Shown: positions 46,299-56,300 of the stretch, one piece after another | Numbering within the stretch: the first letter of the stretch is position 1 | Layout of the letters: every line of letters starts with the position of its first letter | Source: Gluconacetobacter dulcium | GTDB lineage: Bacteria > Pseudomonadota > Alphaproteobacteria > Acetobacterales > Acetobacteraceae | Direction: 5' to 3' | NCBI RefSeq assembly: GCF_014174165.1 | Contig: NZ_JABEQN010000008.1 | Span: forward strand, 86,184-150,183 | Length of the DNA stretch: 64,000 bases | Translations under genes and position numbers: made by a program | The notes under the pieces: generated by a model | Told to the model about the DNA's origin: nothing | The model's input: only the letters and a program-made list of their open reading frames with translations | The model's database searches: none

Positions 46299-47932
46299 GC
46301 TGCCTCGGCGGCGCCGGCGGCGCGTTCAGCCATGACGGCGTCGTATGTACGGATGCGATCGACCTTCGCGGTGACCTGGTATGGATCGACGAGGCCGGCA
46401 AATACCCGACCCATGGCGGTCTCTACCATCGAAGCATCGACGCCTTTTCGGGCTCGAAAGCGATGTCGGGCGACCGAAACGCCGTGTCGCACAAAGTCGC
46501 TCATCAGCTCCTCGTCGGTTTCCACGACTTCCGCGACTGCTGTTCGCCCCCCGATCCCGGTACCCAGGCAGTGATGGCAGCCTGGTCCCGCGCGGCGGAT
46601 GCGCGATGGATCTGGGCCCCATGTCGGTACAGCCTCGCGGGTCCGACGTGGCATACGGTCGTCGTCGCCCTTCCAGGGCACGGCACAATGGGGGCAGAGT
46701 GTGGGCAGGAGCCGCTGCCCCACGATGCCGCGCACGATCGAGGCGTTGCAGGTGGTTCGGAAACTCAGACGTTCGTAATCCATGTTCTGCAGGCGCAGGG
46801 GATAATCGAACGGGTCATCGACGTGGAGCGTTGTGACGACGAAGTGTCCGGTCTGGGCTGCGTCGAAGGTGGTGAGGGCCACCTCGGTATCACGGATCTC
46901 GCCGACCATCATATCGTCGGGGTCCATACGCAAGGCGTTTCGTAGCCGCGCCTTGAACTCCTTTCCGGCAGCGTCTGCGGAAAGGGCGTTGGAGATATCC
47001 ATCTGGATAGCCCATGGCATCGGATATTCGGCCGGCTGTTCGATCGTGACCAGACGTCTCCCAGGCTCCGTACGGGCTTTATGCTGCAACGTCTCGAACA
47101 ACAGCGTGGTCTTGCCTGAGCCGGTCGGGCCGGTGCAAATCAGCACGCCCGAGGGCGCTATTGAGATATTGAGGATGCGATCGACCTGGTCTTGGGAGAA
47201 GCCATAGCCCAGGAGCTTCAGGTGCCCTTCCGGCCGGCGAGGTGCGTGGAATTCAACCGCCGGCTGGGTGCCACGACGAGCACTGCCGGACCTGGCATAC
47301 TGTAGTCGAAGGATCATGAACTTGCCGCCCTCGGATACCGGCAAACAAGGACCCTTCACGATACGAACATTGGCGAGGCCAGTGCCCTTGAGGACATCGC
47401 CGGCAACTGCTGCATCCTGGGATTCGCCCTCGCTGTACGCGCTGTCACGAGAACTCGCGAGCGTGTACATGGCGCGGATCAGACGGTCGGCATGGTCATT
47501 CGTCAATTCGTGGGCGACGACGAGCGTTCCGTTAATCCGGAACATGATTTCAGTATGGCGTTCCTTGCGGTGGATATGGATATCGGAGACGCCGCTTTCC
47601 GCTCCCTCACGAAGCAAGGCCAGGCATTCGCCTCGTACCTCCTCATCGAGATTGTCGTCTCGAGAAACCACAAGAGCGTCGTGGTGTGCCTGCTGGATGC
47701 GCTCTGTGACGGTCCCCATGCGCTCCCACTCGACACGAAGCGTCGCGAGGCGAGGCTCATGGCGCGCTTCAGCCAACCACGTCAGCATGACCTCGCGACG
47801 TTTGAGCGCCTCGTTCGCGAAAACAACCTGGTTAATCTCGTCGATGTGGATTTGCCCGCGCAGTTCGGCGGGAACCTGAATCGCATTGTCTTCTCGGGCC
47901 GTAGCCTTCTTGCGGAGAAGCAGATTGAGCAT
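46295..47932 (-). CDS. pilQ: PilQ pilus assembly ATPase (GspE family)
   Basis: 545 residues from ATG 47932, overlapping the pilO stop. SDIHIHRKE begins the N-terminal GspE domain, Walker A is GPTGSGKTT (about 267-275), the Asp box EQPAEYPM, Walker B MVGEIRDTE and the His box GHFVVTTLH. A four-Cys zinc motif (LCPHC ... CHHC) is present, as in assembly-type GspE/PilB ATPases. Drives pilus polymerisation. Confidence 0.93.
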   Translation of the reverse strand: MLNLLLRKKATAREDNAIQVPAELRGQIHIDEINQVVFANEALKRREVMLTWLAEARHEPRLATLRVEWERMGTVTERIQQAHHDALVVSRDDNLDEEVRGECLALLREGAESGVSDIHIHRKERHTEIMFRINGTLVVAHELTNDHADRLIRAMYTLASSRDSAYSEGESQDAAVAGDVLKGTGLANVRIVKGPCLPVSEGGKFMILRLQYARSGSARRGTQPAVEFHAPRRPEGHLKLLGYGFSQDQVDRILNISIAPSGVLICTGPTGSGKTTLLFETLQHKARTEPGRRLVTIEQPAEYPMPWAIQMDISNALSADAAGKEFKARLRNALRMDPDDMMVGEIRDTEVALTTFDAAQTGHFVVTTLHVDDPFDYPLRLQNMDYERLSFRTTCNASIVRGIVGQRLLPTLCPHCAVPWKGDDDRMPRRTREAVPTWGPDPSRIRRAGPGCHHCLGTGIGGRTAVAEVVETDEELMSDFVRHGVSVARHRFRARKGVDASMVETAMGRVFAGLVDPYQVTAKVDRIRTYDAVMAERAAGAAEAA

Positions 47933-49125
47933 CAGCTCGCCTTCCCTTTGGTCACTGGCTGCACGACGGGTTCGGTGAACGAGACCTTGAATTGCCACGC
48001 GCCCAAGGTGGGACCAGCTTCGCTCCCAAGGTACGCGCGCTTCATTTCAATCATCCGCAGCCCTTTGAACTGGTCCCACCGCACGGCCATGGGATCGCCC
48101 GGCCACGCGAACGTCGCGCTCGTGGTTGTCATGGGCAGCCGACGGTTGCCGATCATCAGGGTGACGGGCGAGCGATTAATCTGCGCCGGCGCGCCTGCAG
48201 CCTGGAGGAATCCGAACAGGTCGCGTTCCTCGAGCGTGTTGTCTTGCTCCTCGGGAACCCCGGGCGCGACAAGCAGGGGTAAAGCGTCGTCGACGATGTT
48301 GCCGTTGTTGGTGATATCCCCGGGGGGAGCGTCGCTGAGCGAGCCTCCCCTACGCGCCCATGAAACTGTCGTCTTGTCGTCGGCACACAGCACGCCAGCA
48401 ACGACCCAGCCGCGGTGGAATGCGGCGGACGGCACGGCGGAGACGCATGCTTTAACCCACGCAGACGGCTGAATGGTCGGCGGTGTGCTCGGAGCTTCCG
48501 GCGCCGGCTTAGGCTTCGTTGGGCTATGCAGCATTGCCTGCCGCGCTCTGGCCCGGACGAGTTCCTGCTGATGCTTGTGGTAAACGTGGGTGCCTTCGGC
48601 AACACCGAGGGCAAGGGTGAGGGTCGCAGCCGCCGCGAGATATACGGGCCGGAGCGAGGTAGAGCGGACAGAAAGGGGAGCGTCAGGAAGGCCGGCTTGC
48701 AGCGTTTCGAATTCTGCTCTGGAGAGGATGTCCCGGCGTTCGAACGTGAAGCCTTCGAACCCGCTGCGGACGGCCGCGATCGTCTCGTCTCGGTAGATGG
48801 TGTCCGATCCGGGGAGAGGGCGGCCGGTGTCGTCTGTTGCCACGACCCAGAACTGATCGAGGCCAACCTCGTATTCGCCATAATATCGCGGGCCAAACGT
48901 CGATGCGACCGCGAGCATCAGGCTGTGGAAGGATTCCTTGAGATCGAGTTGCTCGGCTACGAGGAAGCCGATGGCCCCCGGGAACAAAGGAGAGCGAACC
49001 GTGTAGTTTGCTCCGAGGCCGAGCGCCTCGGAGCGGAGAGCAAAGAGCGAGGGACGTCGCTCGTATGTCCGCCAACGCAGGTCGCCGCACCAGATTCTGT
49101 GCTCAGCCCGAATGAAGAATGCCAT
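47932..49125 (-). CDS. pilO: PilO2-family pilus accessory protein
   Basis: 397 residues from ATG 49125. The N-terminal domain (EHRIWCGDLRWRTYERRPS, ALGLGANYTVRSPLFPGAIGFL, STFGPRYYGEYEVGLDQFWVVATDDTGRPLPGSD) is typical of IncI PilO: an actin-like-free cytoplasmic domain followed by one membrane helix at about 165-185 (RPVYLAAAATLTLALGV). The C-terminal half is periplasmic with Cys residues (KACVSAVP, GVLCADD). It connects the cytoplasmic ATPase to the envelope parts. Confidence 0.8.
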   Translation of the reverse strand: MAFFIRAEHRIWCGDLRWRTYERRPSLFALRSEALGLGANYTVRSPLFPGAIGFLVAEQLDLKESFHSLMLAVASTFGPRYYGEYEVGLDQFWVVATDDTGRPLPGSDTIYRDETIAAVRSGFEGFTFERRDILSRAEFETLQAGLPDAPLSVRSTSLRPVYLAAAATLTLALGVAEGTHVYHKHQQELVRARARQAMLHSPTKPKPAPEAPSTPPTIQPSAWVKACVSAVPSAAFHRGWVVAGVLCADDKTTVSWARRGGSLSDAPPGDITNNGNIVDDALPLLVAPGVPEEQDNTLEERDLFGFLQAAGAPAQINRSPVTLMIGNRRLPMTTTSATFAWPGDPMAVRWDQFKGLRMIEMKRAYLGSEAGPTLGAWQFKVSFTEPVVQPVTKGKAS

Positions 49126-49136
49126 GATTCGCCCCG

Positions 49137-49751
49137 TTAACCATGTGTCGGCGGCGGATAGCTCGGCGCGCCGGGCACTGCGATGATTCGGGTCGGCGTG
49201 GGGGCGTCGCTGCTTCCACGCAGGGTGAGGATGGAGCCGTCCGGCCGACGCAGGGTCAATCCGCGCGATGAGATGGCGGTAACGACACTCTCGTCGCGAA
49301 GGCGCGTTCCGCGTTCCACGTCCTGGCTGCTGCCATCGCTGAAGCGCAGGGTAGCGCCTGTCCGCCCGCCGTCGGTCCATATGGTGTCATAGGTCGGCGC
49401 TGGAGACGGCGCGGGCGGTGCCGGCACGGCGTCGTCTTGCCGTGCAGGGAGGGGTGGCGGCTGAAATTCGAGAGCGGATCGATCAGCCGCTCCGACCGCT
49501 GCTCGCGGTTTGTCTTTCTCGGTCAGGCGGCGAATGTTCTCCTGCATTGCCGTGCCAAGGTCGGAGACGATCTTCGCCTGCTGCATTACGGTGACGCAGG
49601 CGTTATTCGCATCCAGTTCCGCCGGCGTGAGTACCTGACCGGGCGCGGGTTCCGCCAGACGGCTCGCGCATTCAGGGATTGGGGTTTGGGCCCGCACCTG
49701 GAGAGGCGCGGCGAGGGCGATGGCCGCGGCTGCAATGGCGCTGCGTCTCAT
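49137..49751 (-). CDS. pilP: PilP-like pilus periplasmic protein
   Basis: 204 residues from ATG 49751, overlapping the pilN stop. Export signal (AIAAAAIALAAPLQVRAQT), a helical part with two cysteines (ECASRL, NACVTVMQQ), a Pro-rich linker and a small beta domain (GATLRFSDGSSQDVERGTRLRDESVVTAISSRGLTLRRPDGSI). This is the PilP plan: a beta-barrel domain that contacts the secretin. Confidence 0.8.
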   Translation of the reverse strand: MRRSAIAAAAIALAAPLQVRAQTPIPECASRLAEPAPGQVLTPAELDANNACVTVMQQAKIVSDLGTAMQENIRRLTEKDKPRAAVGAADRSALEFQPPPLPARQDDAVPAPPAPSPAPTYDTIWTDGGRTGATLRFSDGSSQDVERGTRLRDESVVTAISSRGLTLRRPDGSILTLRGSSDAPTPTRIIAVPGAPSYPPPTHG

Positions 49752-51451
49752 AGGGTCCGGGCCTCCACTGTGACGACGACGTGTGTTTTGGTTACCTGGG
49801 CGTCACCGCCGCCGCCGAAGAGCCAGTTCAGTGCTGATCCCACGCCGGTACGGCTGCGGGACGTGGCATCGTCGACGTAGCCGCTCAACACCAGGGTCGA
49901 GCCGCTCGGGAGCGCAACGGTGTCGTCTAGCGAAGTGCTCGACGTCTTCGGCGCCTGGATGCTTGAGCCATTCGACGTGATGTTCTGCACCGCAAGGAGT
50001 GTCTGGAGCAGGAAATTGGTGTGCAGCAGAATGCGGTTGTCGACGATCTTGGGCGTCACCGAGCCCATGAAGCCCGACATCACCACGCCGGGGGACAAGG
50101 AGTTGGCCGTCCCGGCATTGGTCGCAAGGGTGGATACGGTGCTGGCCAGATACGTCGTGTTGATGCCGTTCTGGAGGGGCGCAGTGACACCGTTGGTGGT
50201 GACGACGGACCGATCGTACTGCTCGGTGACGTTGCCAAGTTCGTTCAACGCCTGGAAAACGACGTTCGATCCGGAGAACAGGCCGCCGGTTCCGCGACCC
50301 GTGTCGAGGATCGATGCGCCGAAGCGGAACGGAGTGTCACCGGACTGGATCGAGGGGATCGTCGCCGGCGTCGACGTCAGGCCGACCAGGCCGTTGTGCG
50401 ACTTGAATGCAAATTGCGGACTCCAGCCATAATTCGTCTCCCGAGTGATCTTCACCGTGTAGACGTGGACCTCGACGGCGACCTGCTTCATCAGACTTTC
50501 GTTGACGCCGTGCATCCAGTCTTCGATGCGGGCGACCTGATCGGGTGTGCCCGTGACGGAGAGTGTTCCGAGCCCGTCATCTGCGACGACCTGGGCTCCT
50601 CCTGAGACAATCTGGGCCGTGCGCTCGATGGTCTTCCAGCGATTGGTTTTACTGGTGTTACTGATCGACGCCATGCCCGCGGACTGGCCGGATGAGCCTC
50701 CCGAGGACCCGCCCATACCGCCACCGCCCATACCGCCGCCGCCACTCATGCCCCCGCCCGACATGCTCCCGCCGGATGAGCCACTCCCGCCCCCCGTGTA
50801 GGCCACGATCGAGGTGTTCGCGTTCGTGTCTCCGGGGAACGCCGGAATGGTGAAAGTGCGCGTTTCTGTCCGGAAGAACTCGATGTGTCCATCGACCCAG
50901 CGCTTCCATACCCCAAAGCGTGTCGCGATCGCCTGGAAGACGCCCTCGCGTGTCCCGCTATATGCCAGCCAGTTGCCGCTGCCGCGCCAGGCCGGGAAGG
51001 AAGAACGGGTTCTTGAAGCGGCGGCGGAGGCGAGAGCGGACGCAACCGGCGGCGGAGGCAGGTTGGTGCCGTTGAAGGTGATGGGAGTCTGATTGCCGGC
51101 AGACCCGAGACTGTCCGCCAGATCGTCCTGTTCGGCATCCGGAGCGATCCGGACGGGGATACCGGTCTGGCGACTGGCCTGGATGGCGGCATCCCGCAGG
51201 GAGACCGGGCGCGCGATCGTGAGCGAGGACTGTACCTTCAGAATGTCGGGCAGCGGATCCGCATCATGGAGTGTCTCCCCCACGAGCCACGGCTTGTCGC
51301 TCTCGGTGATAATCGGCGTGTTCGGTACCCTGGAGTCACGCGATCGCGCGAGAGTATCGTCTTCGCTCCGCCTCGCCTCCTGGAAGTCCTGACACGCGCT
51401 TAGAAGCGCCATCATCGCGACGGCCGAGAGAATATGACGTTTGGTTTTCAA
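49748..51451 (-). CDS. pilN: PilN secretin lipoprotein
   Basis: 567 residues from TTG 51451 (GGAGGA 8 bases upstream), overlapping the pilL stop. Lipobox LLSAC. N-terminal STN/N0-like parts, then a Gly/Ser/Met-rich low-complexity stretch of about 38 residues (about 212-250), an N1 domain (IVSGGAQVVADDGLGTLSVTG) and the secretin domain (VHVYTVKITRETNYGW, VTPKIVDNRILLHTNF, TVALPSGSTLVLSGYVDD). It forms the outer-membrane pore for the pilus. Confidence 0.92.
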   Translation of the reverse strand: MKTKRHILSAVAMMALLSACQDFQEARRSEDDTLARSRDSRVPNTPIITESDKPWLVGETLHDADPLPDILKVQSSLTIARPVSLRDAAIQASRQTGIPVRIAPDAEQDDLADSLGSAGNQTPITFNGTNLPPPPVASALASAAASRTRSSFPAWRGSGNWLAYSGTREGVFQAIATRFGVWKRWVDGHIEFFRTETRTFTIPAFPGDTNANTSIVAYTGGGSGSSGGSMSGGGMSGGGGMGGGGMGGSSGGSSGQSAGMASISNTSKTNRWKTIERTAQIVSGGAQVVADDGLGTLSVTGTPDQVARIEDWMHGVNESLMKQVAVEVHVYTVKITRETNYGWSPQFAFKSHNGLVGLTSTPATIPSIQSGDTPFRFGASILDTGRGTGGLFSGSNVVFQALNELGNVTEQYDRSVVTTNGVTAPLQNGINTTYLASTVSTLATNAGTANSLSPGVVMSGFMGSVTPKIVDNRILLHTNFLLQTLLAVQNITSNGSSIQAPKTSSTSLDDTVALPSGSTLVLSGYVDDATSRSRTGVGSALNWLFGGGGDAQVTKTHVVVTVEARTL

Positions 51452-52347
51452 CGGCCCTGTCCTCCGGGCGACGTGACGACTAGAAAACGGTTGCTCGAGT
51501 GGAATTCCGCGCGAATGGACTTGCCCTCATCCGCGATCGTGCGAATCACGTCGCTCATGACGGTGTGGAAATCGCCCGTGAAGGTGGTGAGGGCAGGCAC
51601 ATTCCAGTTCAGCTCGTGCGGCCACTCGACCTTCCAACCGGCGCGGTCGGCCCAGGCGATCATCTGATCGCGGATGGGCTGTCCTTCGACGAGCGTCCAG
51701 ATCTCCGCTGGAGGCTGCAGCTTGAGCGGCGCGGCCGGCGGGGCCGTCGGCGCCTGCGGCTGCCGGTTGATGAGCGTTTCGTGGATCGGGAGTGCGGCGC
51801 CTGTCCGCGCAGGCGCCGGCAGCGGAGATACGTTGACGCCTCGGATGTTCGGCTCGACCGTATGAAGCTCCGGCTGGGACGGGATGCGCATTGCAAGTGA
51901 GGCGCCAGCGCGCAGTGTGCAGCTTCCCGTCCGGATCAGTGCTCCATCGGCTGCATGCCCGTAAAGGCACGTTGCTGCGGCGTCATCGACATCGAGTTCG
52001 AGAAGCAGGTTCAGACCAACGGCCGAAATCGAATAGCGCACGGTGTGCGCGCCGGGGTAAGGCATCCCGTCCGGGGAAAGCGCGAAACCGCGCTCCCGCA
52101 AGGTGTCGCTGAGAAGCGTCTGTGCGTGGGCCTCGTCGGCTCCTTCAAATGGAGACAGACGCAGGGTTGATTGCCCAGGGTCCATACTGTTGGCGAGGAT
52201 ATCCGCGATAAACACCGTCAGCGCGGACGTGTCCCGGAATGTTGCCCCGGTAACATGAGAGGCCCTGTCGGCGGGCGTCTCAGTGGCACAGCCGGCCATG
52301 AGCCCGAGCAGAGTTGCGCCGATAAGGGTGGGGTGGCGTCGGATCAC
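51448..52347 (-). CDS. pilL: PilL-like lipoprotein with TcpQ domain
   Basis: 299 residues from GTG 52347 (GGAGG 6 bases upstream), overlapping the VirB9-like gene stop. Lipobox GLMAGC. The last ~90 residues are a TcpQ/PilL-type domain (TLVEGQPIRDQMIAWADRAGWKVEW, FTGDFHTVMSDVIRTIADEGKSIRAEFHSSNRFLVV). TcpQ-type lipoproteins are needed for secretin localisation. The N-terminal domain is not recognised. Confidence 0.85.
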   Translation of the reverse strand: MIRRHPTLIGATLLGLMAGCATETPADRASHVTGATFRDTSALTVFIADILANSMDPGQSTLRLSPFEGADEAHAQTLLSDTLRERGFALSPDGMPYPGAHTVRYSISAVGLNLLLELDVDDAAATCLYGHAADGALIRTGSCTLRAGASLAMRIPSQPELHTVEPNIRGVNVSPLPAPARTGAALPIHETLINRQPQAPTAPPAAPLKLQPPAEIWTLVEGQPIRDQMIAWADRAGWKVEWPHELNWNVPALTTFTGDFHTVMSDVIRTIADEGKSIRAEFHSSNRFLVVTSPGGQGR

Positions 52348-53315
52348 GTCTTGCCTCCGTGGGTAATTCGGATCACAGGCGCGCCAGGCCCGGCTCCTAT
52401 CAGCATCGCTTGATCGACCCGCCGATCGACGACGTAGGAGTCCCCAATCACCCTGTAGGGCTGCGCGGCACTAAGCGCAGGTGAGATGACGAGCAATCGA
52501 GGGGCTGAGACGATCCCGCCGGGCGGGAACTGGAAATAGGTGTGCCCATCGTCGCAGTAGACACGCATCGGCTTCCAGGGGAGATCGGGACCCTCGATGT
52601 GGTAGGTGAAGTCCGGTCCTGATTTTCCCGGGGATTGTGACGTCGGCGTCGGCGGCTCAGGTTGGGTCGTGCCGTCGGACGGCCCGTAAGTGAAGGCGAC
52701 TGTGCGCATGGTGTCGCCGTCTGGCTGGAGCGCGAGAGCGTAAGAGCGCCGGCTCGTGGCGAAGTGCAGAACCGATGGCCGCGCGCCGGCCTGTGGGGTC
52801 AGAGCAACTGCCCACCCAGCGTGGACGCCTCGCGTGCCCCGAACGAGGTCGGCGCGCCACCCACCGAGGTCGGCGCCCGTGAGCGCGCTTCCGTCCATCG
52901 TCTCGCCGCGCTGCAGCCTCACAAGGCAGATGCTTCCGGGCGCACAGCGGATCCGCGGATAACCGTCCCCGTACGCGAACCAGACCGCTGACGGTCCAAA
53001 CACCGGACGTGCTTCTTGGGCCTGCGCCGGCTCAGGCACGGCGCTCGGCGTGGAGGTCGGTGGCGTGATGTTGAGGGGCCGCTGCGCGCGGCGAGTGTCC
53101 GTTACGGCGAGAGGTATGGCCCCGCGTGCGGGGGTCTCGATCCGCTCATTGATGCTGCCCAGGAAGCCGTTGATCCGATCGAGGCTGCGTTGCAGCGCCA
53201 ACTCGGGAGAGGGCATGCCTGGAACCGAGACGGAAACGGGCTCGTTCGCCGCCTCGCTGCACCCGGCAATCAGGGCCGCGCCGATGATAGGGGTCAAGAT
53301 CCGGGCAGTCTTCAT
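52344..53315 (-). CDS. VirB9/TrbG/CagX-like lipoprotein
   Basis: 323 residues from ATG 53315, overlapping the traU stop and 6 bases after a predicted -10 hexamer. Lipobox ALIAGC. The N-terminal domain has the VirB9 pattern (VWFAYGDGYPRIRCAPGSICLVRLQRGETM, LTGADLGGWRADL, VLHFATSRRSYALALQ, VAFTYG); the C-terminal one is the VirB9 O-layer type (LPWKPMRVYCDDGHTYFQFPPG, PYRVIGDSYVVDRRVDQAMLI). VirB9 belongs to VirB-type (IncP/Ti) systems and is not expected here beside TraN/DotH. It may add to the outer-membrane core. Confidence 0.85.
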   Translation of the reverse strand: MKTARILTPIIGAALIAGCSEAANEPVSVSVPGMPSPELALQRSLDRINGFLGSINERIETPARGAIPLAVTDTRRAQRPLNITPPTSTPSAVPEPAQAQEARPVFGPSAVWFAYGDGYPRIRCAPGSICLVRLQRGETMDGSALTGADLGGWRADLVRGTRGVHAGWAVALTPQAGARPSVLHFATSRRSYALALQPDGDTMRTVAFTYGPSDGTTQPEPPTPTSQSPGKSGPDFTYHIEGPDLPWKPMRVYCDDGHTYFQFPPGGIVSAPRLLVISPALSAAQPYRVIGDSYVVDRRVDQAMLIGAGPGAPVIRITHGGKT

Positions 53316-56300
53316 GGGGAGATTATGGGGCTATCGTTTGTGACTCCGGTCGAATCAGCGGACGGCCTGATCACAGTCCCCAGGCCCGTGCCGTCGCAGA
53401 TCTCGCGAGCGAGTTCGTCGATGACCCCTCCGAGGTCAATACTGGCGTCTTGCCCTGCTTTGATGCGTGCCGTTTCACGACGCTCTATTTCGGCCTCCGC
53501 GCTTCCGCGCGGGAAGACCTTTGCCAGCCTGCGGCGTGCCTCAGCGGTGCCCAGCGCGTCATATAGGCGCCGCCGCAGTGCGGTGTCCTTTGGGCTGGTG
53601 GACAGGGCCCAGAGCTCGATAGGACCCATCAGATTCAGCACAAAGAGTTCGAAGACTTCGTGCTTTACGCGGGTCTGCCAGATCAAGGGCGCCCCGCTAC
53701 CGTCCGGCCGCGGTCCGTTCAAACCGTTATAGACGATTGCCCGTGCGGCGGCGCTGAGCTGGAAGCGCTCGCAGATCGCCTTTGCTTCCTTTTCATCGGG
53801 CGCGCCGAGAATAAAACGGCCGGTTGAATGGGAGATCAGGTACTCTCCGAAGTCGTCGAGTTTCTGGCTTGCCAGTCCGATCTTTACGTTCAGCTTGGCC
53901 GAACGTCGGGCCGCTTCCTCAAACTGCCGCTGGATATGTGGAGCGCCGGCGGTGCGTTGAAATTCGTCACACTCGATCCGCTTGAAGCTCTCACGAAACT
54001 CCTCGAACCGCCTGCGATGGTATTGCTTCACATGAGGCGGCACGCTCTCGGCATCGTCTGGGTGAAGGAAGAAGTTTTTGGCGACGATGTGAAAGCCGAG
54101 AAGGTACATCAGCTCGGTCTGTCTTTGGGACTCCCCGATCCCTTCGGGCGCCACCCGGCCGATGTCGAGGACGACGATCCGGGCGTCGCCAAGGTCAAGA
54201 CGGGTCGGCCGGTTCAGAGACGGGTATTTGTCGATAAAATGGGTGATGTAGCGGCGGAAAATCCCGATGGTGGACTCTTTTCCAGACGTCGGGGTGACGT
54301 CCTCGAACCGCTGTAGGCGCGGCTCCCGAAGGACACGGATCAGATCACCAATGGTCGGCGCTGCCCACTGGGTCGCCCGATGTGCCATCCGCATATCGCC
54401 CGCTTCTGCGAACAAATCTGCAATTTGCCACCAAGGGGTGTCTCGCTCAGGCGCAATTCGATTCCGGGACAGTTCCCTATCGACAGTCGGATCGATTCCA
54501 GGCCGCCAGACCTTTGGCTGCACCGAAGGTCCATCGTCGGAGAAGAACTCGTAGACAGCCGGGATGACCGCGTCGATCAACTGGTTCATGGACTCGAACG
54601 GCTGCCCGTCAATCGGCGTGCAGATCAGGCCGAGGAAGTTTCGCAGGAAAGTCGTGTGGTATTCCAGCGGCATCCGGCAACAGGTCTCAGGATCAAAGAT
54701 GTTGACGGCGTGTTCTTCGATCAACTGAAACGACACATGAAGTGCCAGATGCTGGTCTGCCGCGCGCAGGCCGGCACGAACCATGTCCACGAACCCGGAA
54801 GATGAATCGCCGACATCGAGCTTGCCGATCAGAGGGACCCGGGCTCCGTGCGCCGTCATTGCCGCCGGGCTCAGCACGGTGTTTAGGAGCAGTGCATTCG
54901 CGAGCATCGACTTGCCGTGTCGCGAGGGGGCGACAAAGAGATCGAGCACGGCGTCCCGGCCGGATCCGGCTGGGTCGTAGTGGACGATCGTCCCGTCGGC
55001 CGCCCGGAACAGCATTGCACCGTCGAGCCACGGCGACGCCGGCCGTGCCCACGGCATCATGGCGAGCATTTGTGAGAGGGGACCCGCTGACGGGGGGGCT
55101 GTCGATGCGAGGGCCAGCCCTGGCACAGACGACAACACGCCGGCGAGAGGGTCGCCACACACCCGGCTTGCGGAGGCGCCGCCCCACGACTGGATCGCTT
55201 GCTCCAGGCGCGAAGCCCGTACTTTCAAGGTTTCGGTTTGCCCTGCCGGCGCAGACGTTGCGAATGCCATGCGGAGCTTCACCGGGGTATCCTCCTGGCG
55301 TGCCCGCATGTCCTTGATCTCGGCGAATGCCATGTTGATTGGGAGGTTCGCGCCAAATTTCAGGAATGTGGCTATTGCGTCCTTCCAGAGCATGTACCCG
55401 GGGCGGATGCCCTCGATCATTCCAACCATGCGCCAGGGCATGCGACGGCCAGCCAGCTTCGCAGCGAGTTCCGTGAAACTCGGTATGGGCGTATTCGGAG
55501 CCCCGGGATGCGGCATCTCAGGTGCTCGCGTGAGTTCAAGCGGTGTCCAGTCAAGCGTGGACAGAGTGGCCGTCGCAAAGTCGGGCGTCAGCGCATCGTC
55601 ACGGAATAATTGCTCGCGGAGAGGGGGCCACAGGACGTCCGCGACATCCCGGGGCGGGATCTCGTCAGGGACCGTCTGGCTGTAGCGCCCCAGCGGCGTG
55701 GAGGGCGTCCAGTCGCTTCCGGCGGTCTCAGGGTAGATCTCCTCCCTGATCGCCCGGAGGCCAGCTTCAGGGGCAAGGATGTCAGCAAGCACGGCCTCGC
55801 CGGCCAGAGCCTGTAGGACGCCTTGGACAAACGATGAGTGGATCGTGCCGAGTTCGAGGCTTCCCAGAAAAGGGTTTTGCGCGTCACCTAGCGGCGGCAG
55901 TCCAGCGAGATTTCGCCGGCGCTCCGCCCTTGCCTGTCGTGCCTCTTGGCTGGAGAGGCGGCCTGGCCGCGTCCACAATGTGAGATAGATGCGCTCCTGA
56001 CGCATAAAAGGCGGCAAGACACGCTGGCGTTCGGCGAAGATATCTTCGAACTCTGCGTTCAGCGCTGCGGCAATTGTGCGGCGTTCGTCGAGATTACGAG
56101 CGATTGTTTTCTCGACCCCCTCAGGATCTGCCGCGTATGAGAACTGCAGTGCGTGTCCGGGGGCGGCAAACAGGCTCGTCAAGGCAAGCCTGAGACGAGA
56201 CGACGCAGCCCGGATTTCCGGCCCGCTGGCGATACGCCGCATGCCTCGCAGTCTCAGGACGGTCACGTAATCACCGCCGAACGTGACGATGCCATGCCGG

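Noticed and set aside
50680..50800. Repeats of GGCGG/CCGCC type in pilN
   Set aside because: They encode the Gly/Ser/Met-rich linker of the secretin; no independent DNA function is indicated.
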